DNA of 6,078 bases, from the NCBI GenBank assembly GCA_934203355.1, contig CAKPZC010000084.1, positions 1-6,078 of the forward strand, given 5' to 3'. Position 1 is the first letter of the stretch. Every line of letters starts with the position of its first letter. The notes below the pieces were generated by a model. The model was not told the origin of the DNA. It worked only from the letters and a program-made list of their open reading frames with translations, and ran no database searches. This DNA comes from an uncultured Prevotella sp. Lineage in GTDB: Bacteria > Bacteroidota > Bacteroidia > Bacteroidales > Bacteroidaceae. Shown piece by piece: positions 1 through 6,065 of this stretch. The position numbers and the translations under genes were made by a program.

Positions 1-35
1 TGCAATGCAATGCGGGAGAGTAGGTAACCGCCTTC
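1..35 (+). rRNA. rrf: 5S ribosomal RNA, 3' end (partial)
   Basis: This is the last part of a 5S rRNA gene whose 5' portion lies outside the window. The conserved core GGGAGAGTAGG (14-24) followed by a GCC (30-32) matches the 3' segment of bacterial 5S rRNA, where E. coli has GCGAGAGUAGGGAACUGCC. The bases just before it (GCA...TGCGG) can form the short helix that precedes this core. The exact 3' end is not visible, because pairing with the missing 5' end would set it; position 35 is an estimate. It implies a complete rRNA operon to the left, read towards the fimbrillin genes, and it is followed at once by a strong hairpin. Confidence 0.8.
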
Positions 36-43
36 TTTCAGTC

Positions 44-86
44 AGAGCTTCGAGGACGAAAGTCTTCGGAGCTCTTTCGTTTATAT
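44..86 (+). terminator. rRNA operon terminator hairpin
   Basis: AGAGCTTCGAGGAC (44-57) pairs over all 14 positions with GTCTTCGGAGCTCT (62-75), counting two G-U wobbles, around a GAAA tetraloop (58-61). A T-rich but interrupted tail follows (TTTCGTTTATA). It begins about ten bases after the 5S 3' end, so it probably ends the rRNA transcript and shields the downstream genes from it. The interrupted T-run makes it a slightly imperfect intrinsic terminator; part of its role may be in rRNA 3' processing. Confidence 0.75.
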
Positions 87-107
87 ACACTTTTCCACAA
101 GCTACAC

Positions 108-136
108 ATTATTATATATATACATATTATTATATA
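108..136. repeat. 11-base direct repeat in A/T-rich spacer
   Basis: ATTATTATATA occurs at 108-118 and again at 126-136, separated by TATACAT and set in an almost pure A/T stretch. It lies between the rRNA terminator and the 8-base tandem array. No function can be read from it. It may only reflect the simple composition of the spacer. Confidence 0.5.
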
Positions 137-143
137 CGTCTTT

Positions 144-191
144 ATCCTTTTACTCTTTTACTCTTTTACCTTTTTACTCTTTTACCTTTTT
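144..191. repeat. Tandem array of 8-base units (ACTCTTTT / ACCTTTTT)
   Basis: Six consecutive 8-base units can be read: ATCCTTTT (144-151), ACTCTTTT (152-159), ACTCTTTT (160-167), ACCTTTTT (168-175), ACTCTTTT (176-183) and ACCTTTTT (184-191). The + strand is almost all pyrimidine with one A per unit. Units alternate between two variants that differ at two positions. The array sits in the spacer between an rRNA operon and the fimbrillin operon. Such arrays can change length by slippage, and an odd length change would alter promoter spacing or leader structure, but no promoter is proven here. Confidence 0.75.
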
Positions 192-259
192 AATATTATC
201 TTTACTCTTTATCTATGTTATTTTCATTTTTTTTAGGTTGTGAACTGCTATGAACTTGT

Positions 260-287
260 TTTGTATTATTATTTAACTTATCTTTAC
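260..287 (+). promoter_or_regulatory. Possible Bacteroidales-type promoter of the fimbrillin operon
   Basis: Bacteroidales promoters use TAnnTTTG near -7 and TTTG near -33. TATCTTTA (279-286) matches seven of eight positions of the first element, ending in A instead of G. TTTG (260-263) lies upstream, but the 15-base gap is shorter than the usual 19 to 21. The weaker CTTG (255-258) has a better gap of 20. Transcription would start a few bases after the -7 element, leaving a leader of about 20 bases before the ATG at 311. The match is weak and could be chance in an A/T-rich spacer. Confidence 0.3.
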
Positions 288-310
288 AACATAAATGTAT
301 AATTCTAAAT

Positions 311-1243
311 ATGACTCTAATTATGAAACCTTATTTTTTGATTGGTATTTTGTCTACCTATTTGTTTGCTTGCTGTTCAAGCGACAGTGTTAATGAAACT
401 GTACCTCCAACACCTCCTACACCTCCTTCAGAGAAGTTACCTATCAATATTAGCACTTCTGTAAGTAGTCGTGCTACAGATTTGGCTTTTGAAGTTGGAG
501 ACAAGATTGGTTTGTATGTGGTCAATCATAATGCTGATGGTTCTGCTGCAGCACTACAGATTTCAGGAAACCATGTTGACAACATGCAGTATACATACAA
601 CAGTACTTGGACTCCTGCTACCCAGACTTACTGGATTGACAATAGTACTCATGCTGATTTTTATCTGTATTACCCTTATACATCTTCTATTACCAGTATT
701 GATGCTATGCCATATAGCGTAAAGGCTAATCAGAGTCAGCTTTCTGATTACAAGGCTGGTGATTTGATGATTGGTAAGACCATTGACGTGGCTCCAACAC
801 AATCGTCTGTTAAGATTGAAGCTAAGCACGTTATGAGCCAAATGACTATTAACCTTGTTGCTGGCAATGGTTTTACTGATGCAACTTTGGCGGCTGCCAA
901 AATTAGTGTAAAAGTCAATAGACTCAAAACTAAAGCTACTGCAAATCTTGCTACAGGTGCTGTTACTGCTATAGGTGACGATACAGATATTATTCCTTAC
1001 AAGGTGGCTAATAATAGCTATAAGGCTATCGTTGTACCTCAAGCTGTTGGTGAAGGCAACTTGATCACTATAACTGTTGATGGTAGAGACTTTAATTTGC
1101 CTAAGACAAGCAACTTTACTGGCTTTGAGGCTGGCAAGAAACATAATTTTAACGTTACCTTGAGCAAGACCAGCAATGGTGTGAATGTAAACATCACCAA
1201 ATGGGAGGATGATGGTAACGATTATGGTGGCACAGCCGAATAA
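311..1243 (+). CDS. Fimbrillin-like (Mfa-like) surface lipoprotein
   Basis: A 310-residue exported lipoprotein of the Bacteroidales fimbrillin class, whose members build type V pili or sit as surface lipoproteins. The signal peptide ends in LFAC with the lipid cysteine at 21, followed by CSSDS. A proline-rich linker, PPTPPTPP (32-39), leads into the domain. Shared motifs are SRATD (53-57), GDKIGLYV (63-70), YW (107-108), YYPY (120-123), KHVMSQM (172-178), IVVPQ (240-244) and ITKW (295-298). The same motifs occur in the next two genes, marking tandem paralogs. The tail after ITKW is short, acidic and glycine-rich. No Shine-Dalgarno is seen. The ATG at 323 (MKPYF...) is an equally plausible start and gives a more usual signal peptide. 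This is the first gene of a three-gene unit, 23 bases before the next. Whether it is a pilus stalk subunit cannot be told from sequence; the family call is firm. Confidence 0.88.
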   Translation: MTLIMKPYFLIGILSTYLFACCSSDSVNETVPPTPPTPPSEKLPINISTSVSSRATDLAFEVGDKIGLYVVNHNADGSAAALQISGNHVDNMQYTYNSTWTPATQTYWIDNSTHADFYLYYPYTSSITSIDAMPYSVKANQSQLSDYKAGDLMIGKTIDVAPTQSSVKIEAKHVMSQMTINLVAGNGFTDATLAAAKISVKVNRLKTKATANLATGAVTAIGDDTDIIPYKVANNSYKAIVVPQAVGEGNLITITVDGRDFNLPKTSNFTGFEAGKKHNFNVTLSKTSNGVNVNITKWEDDGNDYGGTAE

Positions 1244-1266
1244 TAATGTTTTAAAGTATATACGCT

Positions 1267-4200
1267 ATGATAAAGATAAAGCATAACTTATTATATATGG
1301 TTGCTGTTGTTGCCTATGTCTTGACTGGATGTAGCGACGATTTATTCAATGGTGACTATAGTCAGCATGATAGCAACCGCATACAGTTATCTGGTGACAT
1401 CGACCAGCTTGCTGTGACTCGTGTTAATGACAATGGTTTCTGCAATGGTGACGTGATGGGTGTTTACATCGTAGATTACGATGGCAACAACCCTGGTACC
1501 CTGAAGGTTAGCGGCAACCGTGGCGACAATGTGCGTCATACTTTCGACGAACCTAACTATAAGTGGAGTTCTGCCTACGACCTTTATTGGAAAGACAAGC
1601 ATACTCATATTGATGTGTATGGCTACTATCCTTATGCTAATCCTGAGAGTATCGAGGATTATCAGTTTGAGGTACAGAAGGATCAAAGTACTGCAACGGA
1701 AGATGGTGAGATGGGAGGTTACGAAGCAAGCGATTTCCTTTGGGGAAAGGTGTCTGATGTGGCTCCTACCACAAGCATAATCCGTTTGCCTCTTGCTCAC
1801 CGCATGTCTAATGCCCGTGTTACACTGATTCAAGGTTCAGGCTTTGCAGATGGCGAATGGGCAAAAACTAAGAAGATTGTCTTAACAGCCAATGTTGCTC
1901 GCAAGGCAAGCATCAACCTTTCTACAGGAGAAATCAAGACTGCAGGTAGTGTGGAGAACAATATGACAATACCATCTCGTGTAAATGACGAGTGGCGCAC
2001 CATCGTGGTTCCTCAAACTGTAGCAGCTGGTACAACTCTCTTCAGCATTACTATCGGTGGTGTGCCTTATAAGTTCACTAAGAACGAGGCGCTTACCTAT
2101 GTGGCTGGCAAGATGATGAACTTCGGTATCAAGGTGGATAAGCAGGCAGGAAACGGTGCTTATAAGCTTACTTTGGTAAGCGAAAGCATTACTCCTTGGG
2201 AGAATGATTTGGTAAGCCATGATGCTACGGCGAAGGAGTATATTGTCATCAACTCTACTCCTGGAGGTTTGAAGAGTGCCATTACTGCGGCTAATAAGGA
2301 CTATACCAAGATTAAGAATCTGAAGATTACAGGTGAGATTAATGCCAAGGATTTCTATTTCATGAGAGATTCTATGCCAATTCTTTCTGCTCTAAACCTC
2401 AAGGAAGTACATATCAAAGCATGGACTAATCCAAATAATTCAGGTGAAAAATATCTTGAAGACAAGATTCCTGTTTCGGCATTTAACGCGCAAGGTGGCG
2501 GTGGAAATTCAACCCTGGTCAATTTTGTTTTTCCGGATAGACTTAAGGCTATTGGTGATAACGCATTTACTAACTGTAAAAACCTATCAGGTTCGTTAAT
2601 TATTCCAGAAGGAGTTGTAGAGATTCAAAGAGGAGCTTTTACTGGATGTAGTTCATTAAACGGTACTTTGTCTTTACCATCAACTCTAAAAAAATTAGGA
2701 ACTTCAGGAGATGGACCTGACAAGGATATCAAAGACGAAGGTATCGACTATTACAACGGAGTATTTCAATACTGTTCTAATCTAACAGGAAATCTGATTA
2801 TACCAGATAATGTTGAAATAATAAGAGGATATTGTTTTGATAGGTGCTCTGGTTTTTATGGAGAATTAAAACTTCCTTCTAAACTCAAAAAGTTAGGAGA
2901 GAGAGCTTTCTTCTTATGTAATAACCTAACAGGATCATTAGAAATACCACAAGGAGTTTCATCCATACCAAACGAAACATTTACGGAATGCGGTTTCAAT
3001 GGTACTCTAACTTTGAACGATGGTATAACTAGTATTGGACAATCTGCATTTGGAGGTACCAGTTTTAAAGGAGAATTACATCTACCAAAAGGTCTGAAAG
3101 TAATTGCAGACCATGCGTTCTACAATAATGATTTTTCCGGGGAACTGAATATTCCTTCAACCGTCACTAGAATAGGTAACAAAGCATTTGCCTATAATTG
3201 GCGAATTATGGGTACTTTAGAGTTTCCTGAAGGACTTGAAAGCATCGGCGCTGGCGCATTTGCCAATTGCCGCAGCTTAGAGGGGCTCATATTCCCTGAA
3301 AGTCTCGAAAATATCAGATGGGAACCTTCTTGGACAGATGACGGCGGAGCCTTTCAAAACTGCTTTGGCATCAACAGCATTATTTGTAAAGGAACGATGC
3401 CACCACATGTTTACAAACAAGTTTTCGATGGCGTAGCCAAGGATAACTTCACTCTCGAAGTCCCAGAGTCTGCCATTTCCCAGTATCAATCAGCACCTGG
3501 CTGGTGCGACTTTAAGCGCATCGCAGCCCACCACGAGCTCGTTTGCCGACCATCTGTAGCCTGCGCTTTGAGCACGGAGCATAAGCAGAAATTAGTGATT
3601 AACGCCGAAGGCGAATGGGAAGTAGCCAGCAAGCCAGACTGGTGCGAGGTTTCTCCTGCCAGCGGCAACAAGAAGACAGAAGTAACTCTTACCATCAAGG
3701 GCATGGCTAAGAATGCTGATAGCCGTGAAGGAAAAGTGGTATTCCGTCTGAAAGATAAAGACTATACCCACGAATGCAGCGTTTCTCAGTATGGCTATGA
3801 ATATGGTGAGAACGAATGGATTACTCTGCAGAAGGCTACTAAGGGCAATAAGGGTGGTATCAACATCGTTTTGCTTGGCGACGGATTTAATGCTAAGGAT
3901 ATTGCCAGTAGCGAATATCTGGATGACATCAAGCAGGAAGTGGAGTATTTCTTCGGTATTGAGCCTTACAAGACTTATCGCGATTACTTCAACGTCTATA
4001 CCGCCATTCCGCTTTCTACGGAATCGGGCGTTGGAACTGTGAATACCATTCGCTATAACCGATTCAACACTACCTTTACTGGTGGCGTAGGCTTGAAGGC
4101 TGATTATGATGAAATATTCGATTATGCTTTAGGTGCACCAACTGTCAACAAGGGCAATCTTAATCAGACTCTGATTATCATAGTTCCTAATTCTACCGAT

Positions 4201-4827
4201 TATGGTGGCATTTGCCAGATGTGGCCTGATGGTTCAGCAATAGCATTCTGTCCTAAGAGTACCTATGGTTATCCGCTCGATACCCGTGGCGTAATCCAGC
4301 ATGAGGCTGGCGGACACGGATTTGGTAAGTTGGGCGATGAATATATCTATCACAATGCCTTTATCGATGCTTGTGGCTGCTCTTGCTGTGGACACGTTCT
4401 TGAATTCAACGGAGCCAAGTCGCTTGGTTGGTATGATAACCTGGAACTTACAGGCAAGATGCATAGCGTGGGCTGGAGCCATCTGATCTTCGACGACCGC
4501 TACAGCGACATCGTGGATATTTACGAGGGAGGCTACATGCACAATCGTGGTGTCTTCCGTTCGGAGCCAAACTCTTGTATGAACAACGATATTCCTTACT
4601 ATAGCACCATCAGCCGTGAGAGTATCGTGAAACGTATCAAGGCATATGCAGGAGAAACCTACAGTTTCGAAGACTTCGTGAAGAACGACAAGCGAGATGC
4701 AGGTATCGTAGAAAGCCGTGCTTTCGGTGGCAATGGCGATATACGCAATGCAGGAACCTATCAGCATGCTCCTGTTATCCACAAGGGTAGTCCGCTAAAG
4801 ATGGCAAAGGTGAGAAAGCATCGCTAA
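1267..4827 (+). CDS. Lipoprotein fusion: fimbrillin-like + BspA leucine-rich repeats + BACON + M64-type peptidase
   Basis: A 1186-residue surface lipoprotein with four modules. The signal peptide ends in LTGC (19-22), followed by SDD, as in surface-exported Bacteroidetes lipoproteins. Residues 45-320 are fimbrillin-like: TRVND 51-55, GDVMGVY 61-67, YW 107-108, YYPY 120-123, IVVPQ 246-250, ITPW 308-311. Residues 325-755 are a leucine-rich repeat region of BspA (LRR_5) type. Residues 756-843 fit BACON (EGEWEVASKPDW, SPASG, SREGKV, VSQYG). From 849 it matches M64 'IgA peptidase' family proteins: INIVLLGDGF 865-874, YRDYFNVY 904-911, HEAGGHGFGKLGDEY 1012-1026, and a later segment with RSE, SCMNN 1103-1107 and PYY. 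H1012, H1017 and perhaps H1092 are candidate zinc ligands, with E1013 as catalytic base. The motif is HExxGH, one residue longer than HExxH. The likely role is a surface binding protein and protease. The substrate is unknown; IgA cleavage should not be assumed. The ATG follows an A/T-rich leader without Shine-Dalgarno. Confidence 0.9.
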   Translation: MIKIKHNLLYMVAVVAYVLTGCSDDLFNGDYSQHDSNRIQLSGDIDQLAVTRVNDNGFCNGDVMGVYIVDYDGNNPGTLKVSGNRGDNVRHTFDEPNYKWSSAYDLYWKDKHTHIDVYGYYPYANPESIEDYQFEVQKDQSTATEDGEMGGYEASDFLWGKVSDVAPTTSIIRLPLAHRMSNARVTLIQGSGFADGEWAKTKKIVLTANVARKASINLSTGEIKTAGSVENNMTIPSRVNDEWRTIVVPQTVAAGTTLFSITIGGVPYKFTKNEALTYVAGKMMNFGIKVDKQAGNGAYKLTLVSESITPWENDLVSHDATAKEYIVINSTPGGLKSAITAANKDYTKIKNLKITGEINAKDFYFMRDSMPILSALNLKEVHIKAWTNPNNSGEKYLEDKIPVSAFNAQGGGGNSTLVNFVFPDRLKAIGDNAFTNCKNLSGSLIIPEGVVEIQRGAFTGCSSLNGTLSLPSTLKKLGTSGDGPDKDIKDEGIDYYNGVFQYCSNLTGNLIIPDNVEIIRGYCFDRCSGFYGELKLPSKLKKLGERAFFLCNNLTGSLEIPQGVSSIPNETFTECGFNGTLTLNDGITSIGQSAFGGTSFKGELHLPKGLKVIADHAFYNNDFSGELNIPSTVTRIGNKAFAYNWRIMGTLEFPEGLESIGAGAFANCRSLEGLIFPESLENIRWEPSWTDDGGAFQNCFGINSIICKGTMPPHVYKQVFDGVAKDNFTLEVPESAISQYQSAPGWCDFKRIAAHHELVCRPSVACALSTEHKQKLVINAEGEWEVASKPDWCEVSPASGNKKTEVTLTIKGMAKNADSREGKVVFRLKDKDYTHECSVSQYGYEYGENEWITLQKATKGNKGGINIVLLGDGFNAKDIASSEYLDDIKQEVEYFFGIEPYKTYRDYFNVYTAIPLSTESGVGTVNTIRYNRFNTTFTGGVGLKADYDEIFDYALGAPTVNKGNLNQTLIIIVPNSTDYGGICQMWPDGSAIAFCPKSTYGYPLDTRGVIQHEAGGHGFGKLGDEYIYHNAFIDACGCSCCGHVLEFNGAKSLGWYDNLELTGKMHSVGWSHLIFDDRYSDIVDIYEGGYMHNRGVFRSEPNSCMNNDIPYYSTISRESIVKRIKAYAGETYSFEDFVKNDKRDAGIVESRAFGGNGDIRNAGTYQHAPVIHKGSPLKMAKVRKHR
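1399..2226 (+). other. Fimbrillin-like domain of the fusion protein
   Basis: This segment (residues 45-320) aligns by eye with nearly the full mature length of both small neighbours. YYPY sits at 120-123 here and in the 310-residue protein, and YW at 107-108 in both. The stretch GGYEASDFLWG (150-160) is nearly repeated in the third gene as GGYEASDLLFA. R52 in TRVND is the counterpart of R54 and R51 in the neighbours. In type V pilins an arginine-specific protease cuts in this part of the chain to free the polymerising form; that this happens here is inference. Confidence 0.8.
2518..3366 (+). repeat. BspA-type leucine-rich repeat array (about 11 units)
   Basis: About eleven repeats, most of 23 to 24 residues, lie at residues 418-700 and follow the pattern (G)xLxIPxxVxxIGxxAFxxCxxL. 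Examples are SLIIPEGVVEIQRGAF (443-458), ELKLPSKLKKLGERAF (533-548) and ELNIPSTVTRIGNKAF (626-641). A cysteine recurs before the final hydrophobic pair in many units (TNCKNL, TGCSSL, QYCSNL, FLCNNL, ANCRSL). The third unit has an insertion of about 18 residues at 479-497. The array has an N-terminal lead-in (325-417, with LKITGEINAKDF) and a C-terminal cap (703-755). In BspA-like proteins such repeats bind host proteins or mediate adhesion. The coding DNA is markedly more A/T-rich than either flank. Confidence 0.85.
3532..3795 (+). other. BACON domain of the fusion protein
   Basis: Residues 756-843 show the BACON pattern: EGEWEVASKPDWCEVSPASG (781-800), then TEVTLTI (804-810), SREGKVVFR (819-827) and a closing SVSQYG (838-843). 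BACON domains are immunoglobulin-like folds common in exported Bacteroidetes enzymes. They act as spacers or bind carbohydrate or mucin. Here it joins the repeat array to the peptidase, so a spacer role is the cautious reading. Confidence 0.75.
3811..4716 (+). other. M64-type metallopeptidase domain of the fusion protein
   Basis: Residues 849 to about 1150. Landmarks are a hydrophobic strand with GDGF (865-874), YRDYFNVY (904-911) followed by STESG (917-921), TLIIIVPNS (968-976), GGICQMW (980-986), the zinc motif HEAGGHGFGKLGDEY (1012-1026), a CGCSCCGH cluster (1036-1043), GWYDNLEL (1054-1061), and YEGGYMHNRGVFRSE (1086-1100) with SCMNN (1103-1107), a likely Met-turn region. The order matches M64 peptidases. 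The catalytic glutamate and paired histidines are present with an extra glycine between them. Activity is likely but not certain. Confidence 0.8.
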
Positions 4828-4875
4828 TGGCGAACTTTAGGTTAATGATAGTATATATAATTAAAACAAGATAAA

Positions 4876-5772
4876 ATGAAGAAGCGTATAATAAGAATCG
4901 CAAGTTTAGCGTTGGTTATATTAGGTATGGTATCTTGTAGCGATGAGCAGGAAACTGCTCTTCGCTCACAAGATGCGAAGTCAATACCAATGACATTCAT
5001 AGTAAGCCATCCTGGACAAGCATCACGTGCTACAGATACAAACTTCGAAAAGGGCGATAAGATTGGACTCTACGTGGCAGACGCAAAAGCGCAATTGGAA
5101 ATAGGTGGCAACCTTGTGAACAATAAAGACCTTATCTACGATGGTAGCAAATGGGATGCTGCAAGAACCCTCTATTGGGATGAAGGCACATATACAGCCT
5201 ACGCTTATTATCCATACATGGAGAATGTAAGCAGCATAACAGACCAACCATTCAGCGTAGCTCTTGACCAAAGAGTTGCTAAGACAACTACATCCCTTGG
5301 TGGATATGAGGCAAGCGACCTGCTCTTTGCAACCAGCAAGAACATCACAGCATCAGATTCGCCTATAAACCTTACCTTTAAGCATATCATGAGTAAGCTG
5401 AAGATACGCTTGGTGAAGGGTGAGGACTTTGAGGGAGAAATGCCTGCTACAGCAGATGTGTATATCCACAACACAGTGCCTACAGCTACAGTCGATTTGC
5501 AAGCAGGTGTGGCTACTCGTTATGTAAAGGGAACACGCCATACCATTGTTGCTCGTCAAGACGATGAAGCCAGCTATTCTGCCATTATCGTTCCACAGCG
5601 CATCGACAACCGAATGCCGCTCATCGAAGTTGTGATGAAGGGTGTGAGCTATCTTTATGAGAGCAAGTTCCAATTTAAACCAGGAACAGAGCACCTTGTA
5701 AATCTCATCATCTCAGACAATCCTGATCAGGTGAAGATTGAGATTGGTGGTGAAATCCAGAACTGGCAATAA
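4876..5772 (+). CDS. Fimbrillin-like (Mfa-like) surface lipoprotein, second small paralog
   Basis: A 298-residue lipoprotein of the same fimbrillin class as the first gene. The signal peptide is basic at the start (MKKR) and ends in MVSC with the lipid cysteine at 21. The following SDEQE is acidic, as expected for surface export. Motifs are SRATD (50-54), GDKIGLYV (60-67), YW followed by YYPY, GGYEASDLL, KHIMSKL, IIVPQ and a final IQNW. It shares SRATDxxFExGDKIGLYV with the first gene and GGYEASD with the fusion gene. The chain stops one residue after the conserved tryptophan, so it lacks the tail found in the first gene. It starts 48 bases after the fusion gene behind an A-rich leader without Shine-Dalgarno and is the last gene before an intrinsic terminator. 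It is probably co-transcribed and may be a partner subunit; its exact role is not readable. Confidence 0.88.
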   Translation: MKKRIIRIASLALVILGMVSCSDEQETALRSQDAKSIPMTFIVSHPGQASRATDTNFEKGDKIGLYVADAKAQLEIGGNLVNNKDLIYDGSKWDAARTLYWDEGTYTAYAYYPYMENVSSITDQPFSVALDQRVAKTTTSLGGYEASDLLFATSKNITASDSPINLTFKHIMSKLKIRLVKGEDFEGEMPATADVYIHNTVPTATVDLQAGVATRYVKGTRHTIVARQDDEASYSAIIVPQRIDNRMPLIEVVMKGVSYLYESKFQFKPGTEHLVNLIISDNPDQVKIEIGGEIQNWQ

Positions 5773-5830
5773 AAGGCATACACGAGTCTGATAATTTAAT
5801 ATTATTAGTCAATTTATTCGTAATTGCAAT

Positions 5831-5864
5831 AGAGGCAGTAGTCATAAAGCTACTGCCTTTTTTC
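5831..5864 (+). terminator. Intrinsic terminator of the fimbrillin operon
   Basis: GGCAGTAG (5834-5841) pairs perfectly with CTACTGCC (5850-5857) around an 8-base loop, and six Ts follow (5858-5863). The stem can extend by three weaker pairs into the T-run (AGA with TTT). It lies about 60 bases after the stop codon of the third gene. This marks the end of the three-gene transcription unit. It lacks a long A-run on the left, so action on the other strand is less likely. Confidence 0.92.
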
Positions 5865-6025
5865 TGTTAAGTCGCTAATAGGATAAAGTCCTTTAAGGTT
5901 GCAATAATTACCGCTAAATACCAAATTTTCAGTCACTTATATTCCCTGTAACATACACTAATTAACCATAGCTATTTCTGCAATTGTTTGATTATCAATT
6001 TTGTAAGTTCAAGATAGAAGTGCAA
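5865..6025. other. A/T-rich intergenic stretch without a recognisable gene
   Basis: From the operon terminator to the inverted repeat I see no open frame of useful length on either strand, no tRNA and no clear TAnnTTTG promoter. The 9-base word AATTTTCAG (5924-5932) recurs exactly 100 bases later (6024-6032) at the edge of the inverted repeat. CCTTTAAGG (5890-5898) is a small palindrome. The segment probably separates the operon from whatever lies to the right. Confidence 0.5.
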
Positions 6026-6065
6026 TTTTCAGGTAGAGGAAAAGATAAAATCTAATACCTGAAAA
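6026..6065. repeat. 10-base perfect inverted repeat near the window edge
   Basis: TTTTCAGGTA (6026-6035) and its exact complement TACCTGAAAA (6056-6065) flank 20 bases. Inside, AGAT (6043-6046) and ATCT (6050-6053) can form a second short hairpin with an AAA loop. The element is followed by CACCGAGGGGTTC at the window end. It has no T-run like an intrinsic terminator on the + strand. It could be an operator, an RNA leader structure, an intergenic palindromic repeat or the end of a mobile element; the window stops too soon to decide. Confidence 0.6.

Noticed and set aside
108..191. CRISPR array or origin-like iterons in the spacer.
   Set aside because: The units are 8 to 11 bases, directly abutting or in simple A/T sequence, with no unique spacers, no cas genes and no replication gene nearby.
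5..193. Open frame of 62 codons on the + strand across the 5S end, terminator and 8-base repeats.
   Set aside because: It starts inside the rRNA gene, crosses the terminator hairpin, and its C-terminal half is only the translated T-rich repeat. It has no protein-like features.
563..1144. Antisense open frame of 193 codons opposite the first fimbrillin gene.
   Set aside because: The + strand reading has a signal peptide and family motifs over the same stretch. The antisense product shows no known motif and probably follows from codon composition.
4234..4782. Antisense open frame of 182 codons opposite the peptidase domain.
   Set aside because: It lies opposite strongly conserved M64 motifs, has no recognisable domain and no promoter or leader of its own.
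1267..4827. Naming the fusion protein an IgA protease.
   Set aside because: The family name comes from one characterised clostridial enzyme. Nothing here shows IgA specificity, and the zinc motif differs in spacing.
4828..4875. Separate promoter for the third gene in the 48-base gap.
   Set aside because: No TAnnTTTG element with an upstream TTTG is present. The short gap and lack of a terminator favour co-transcription.
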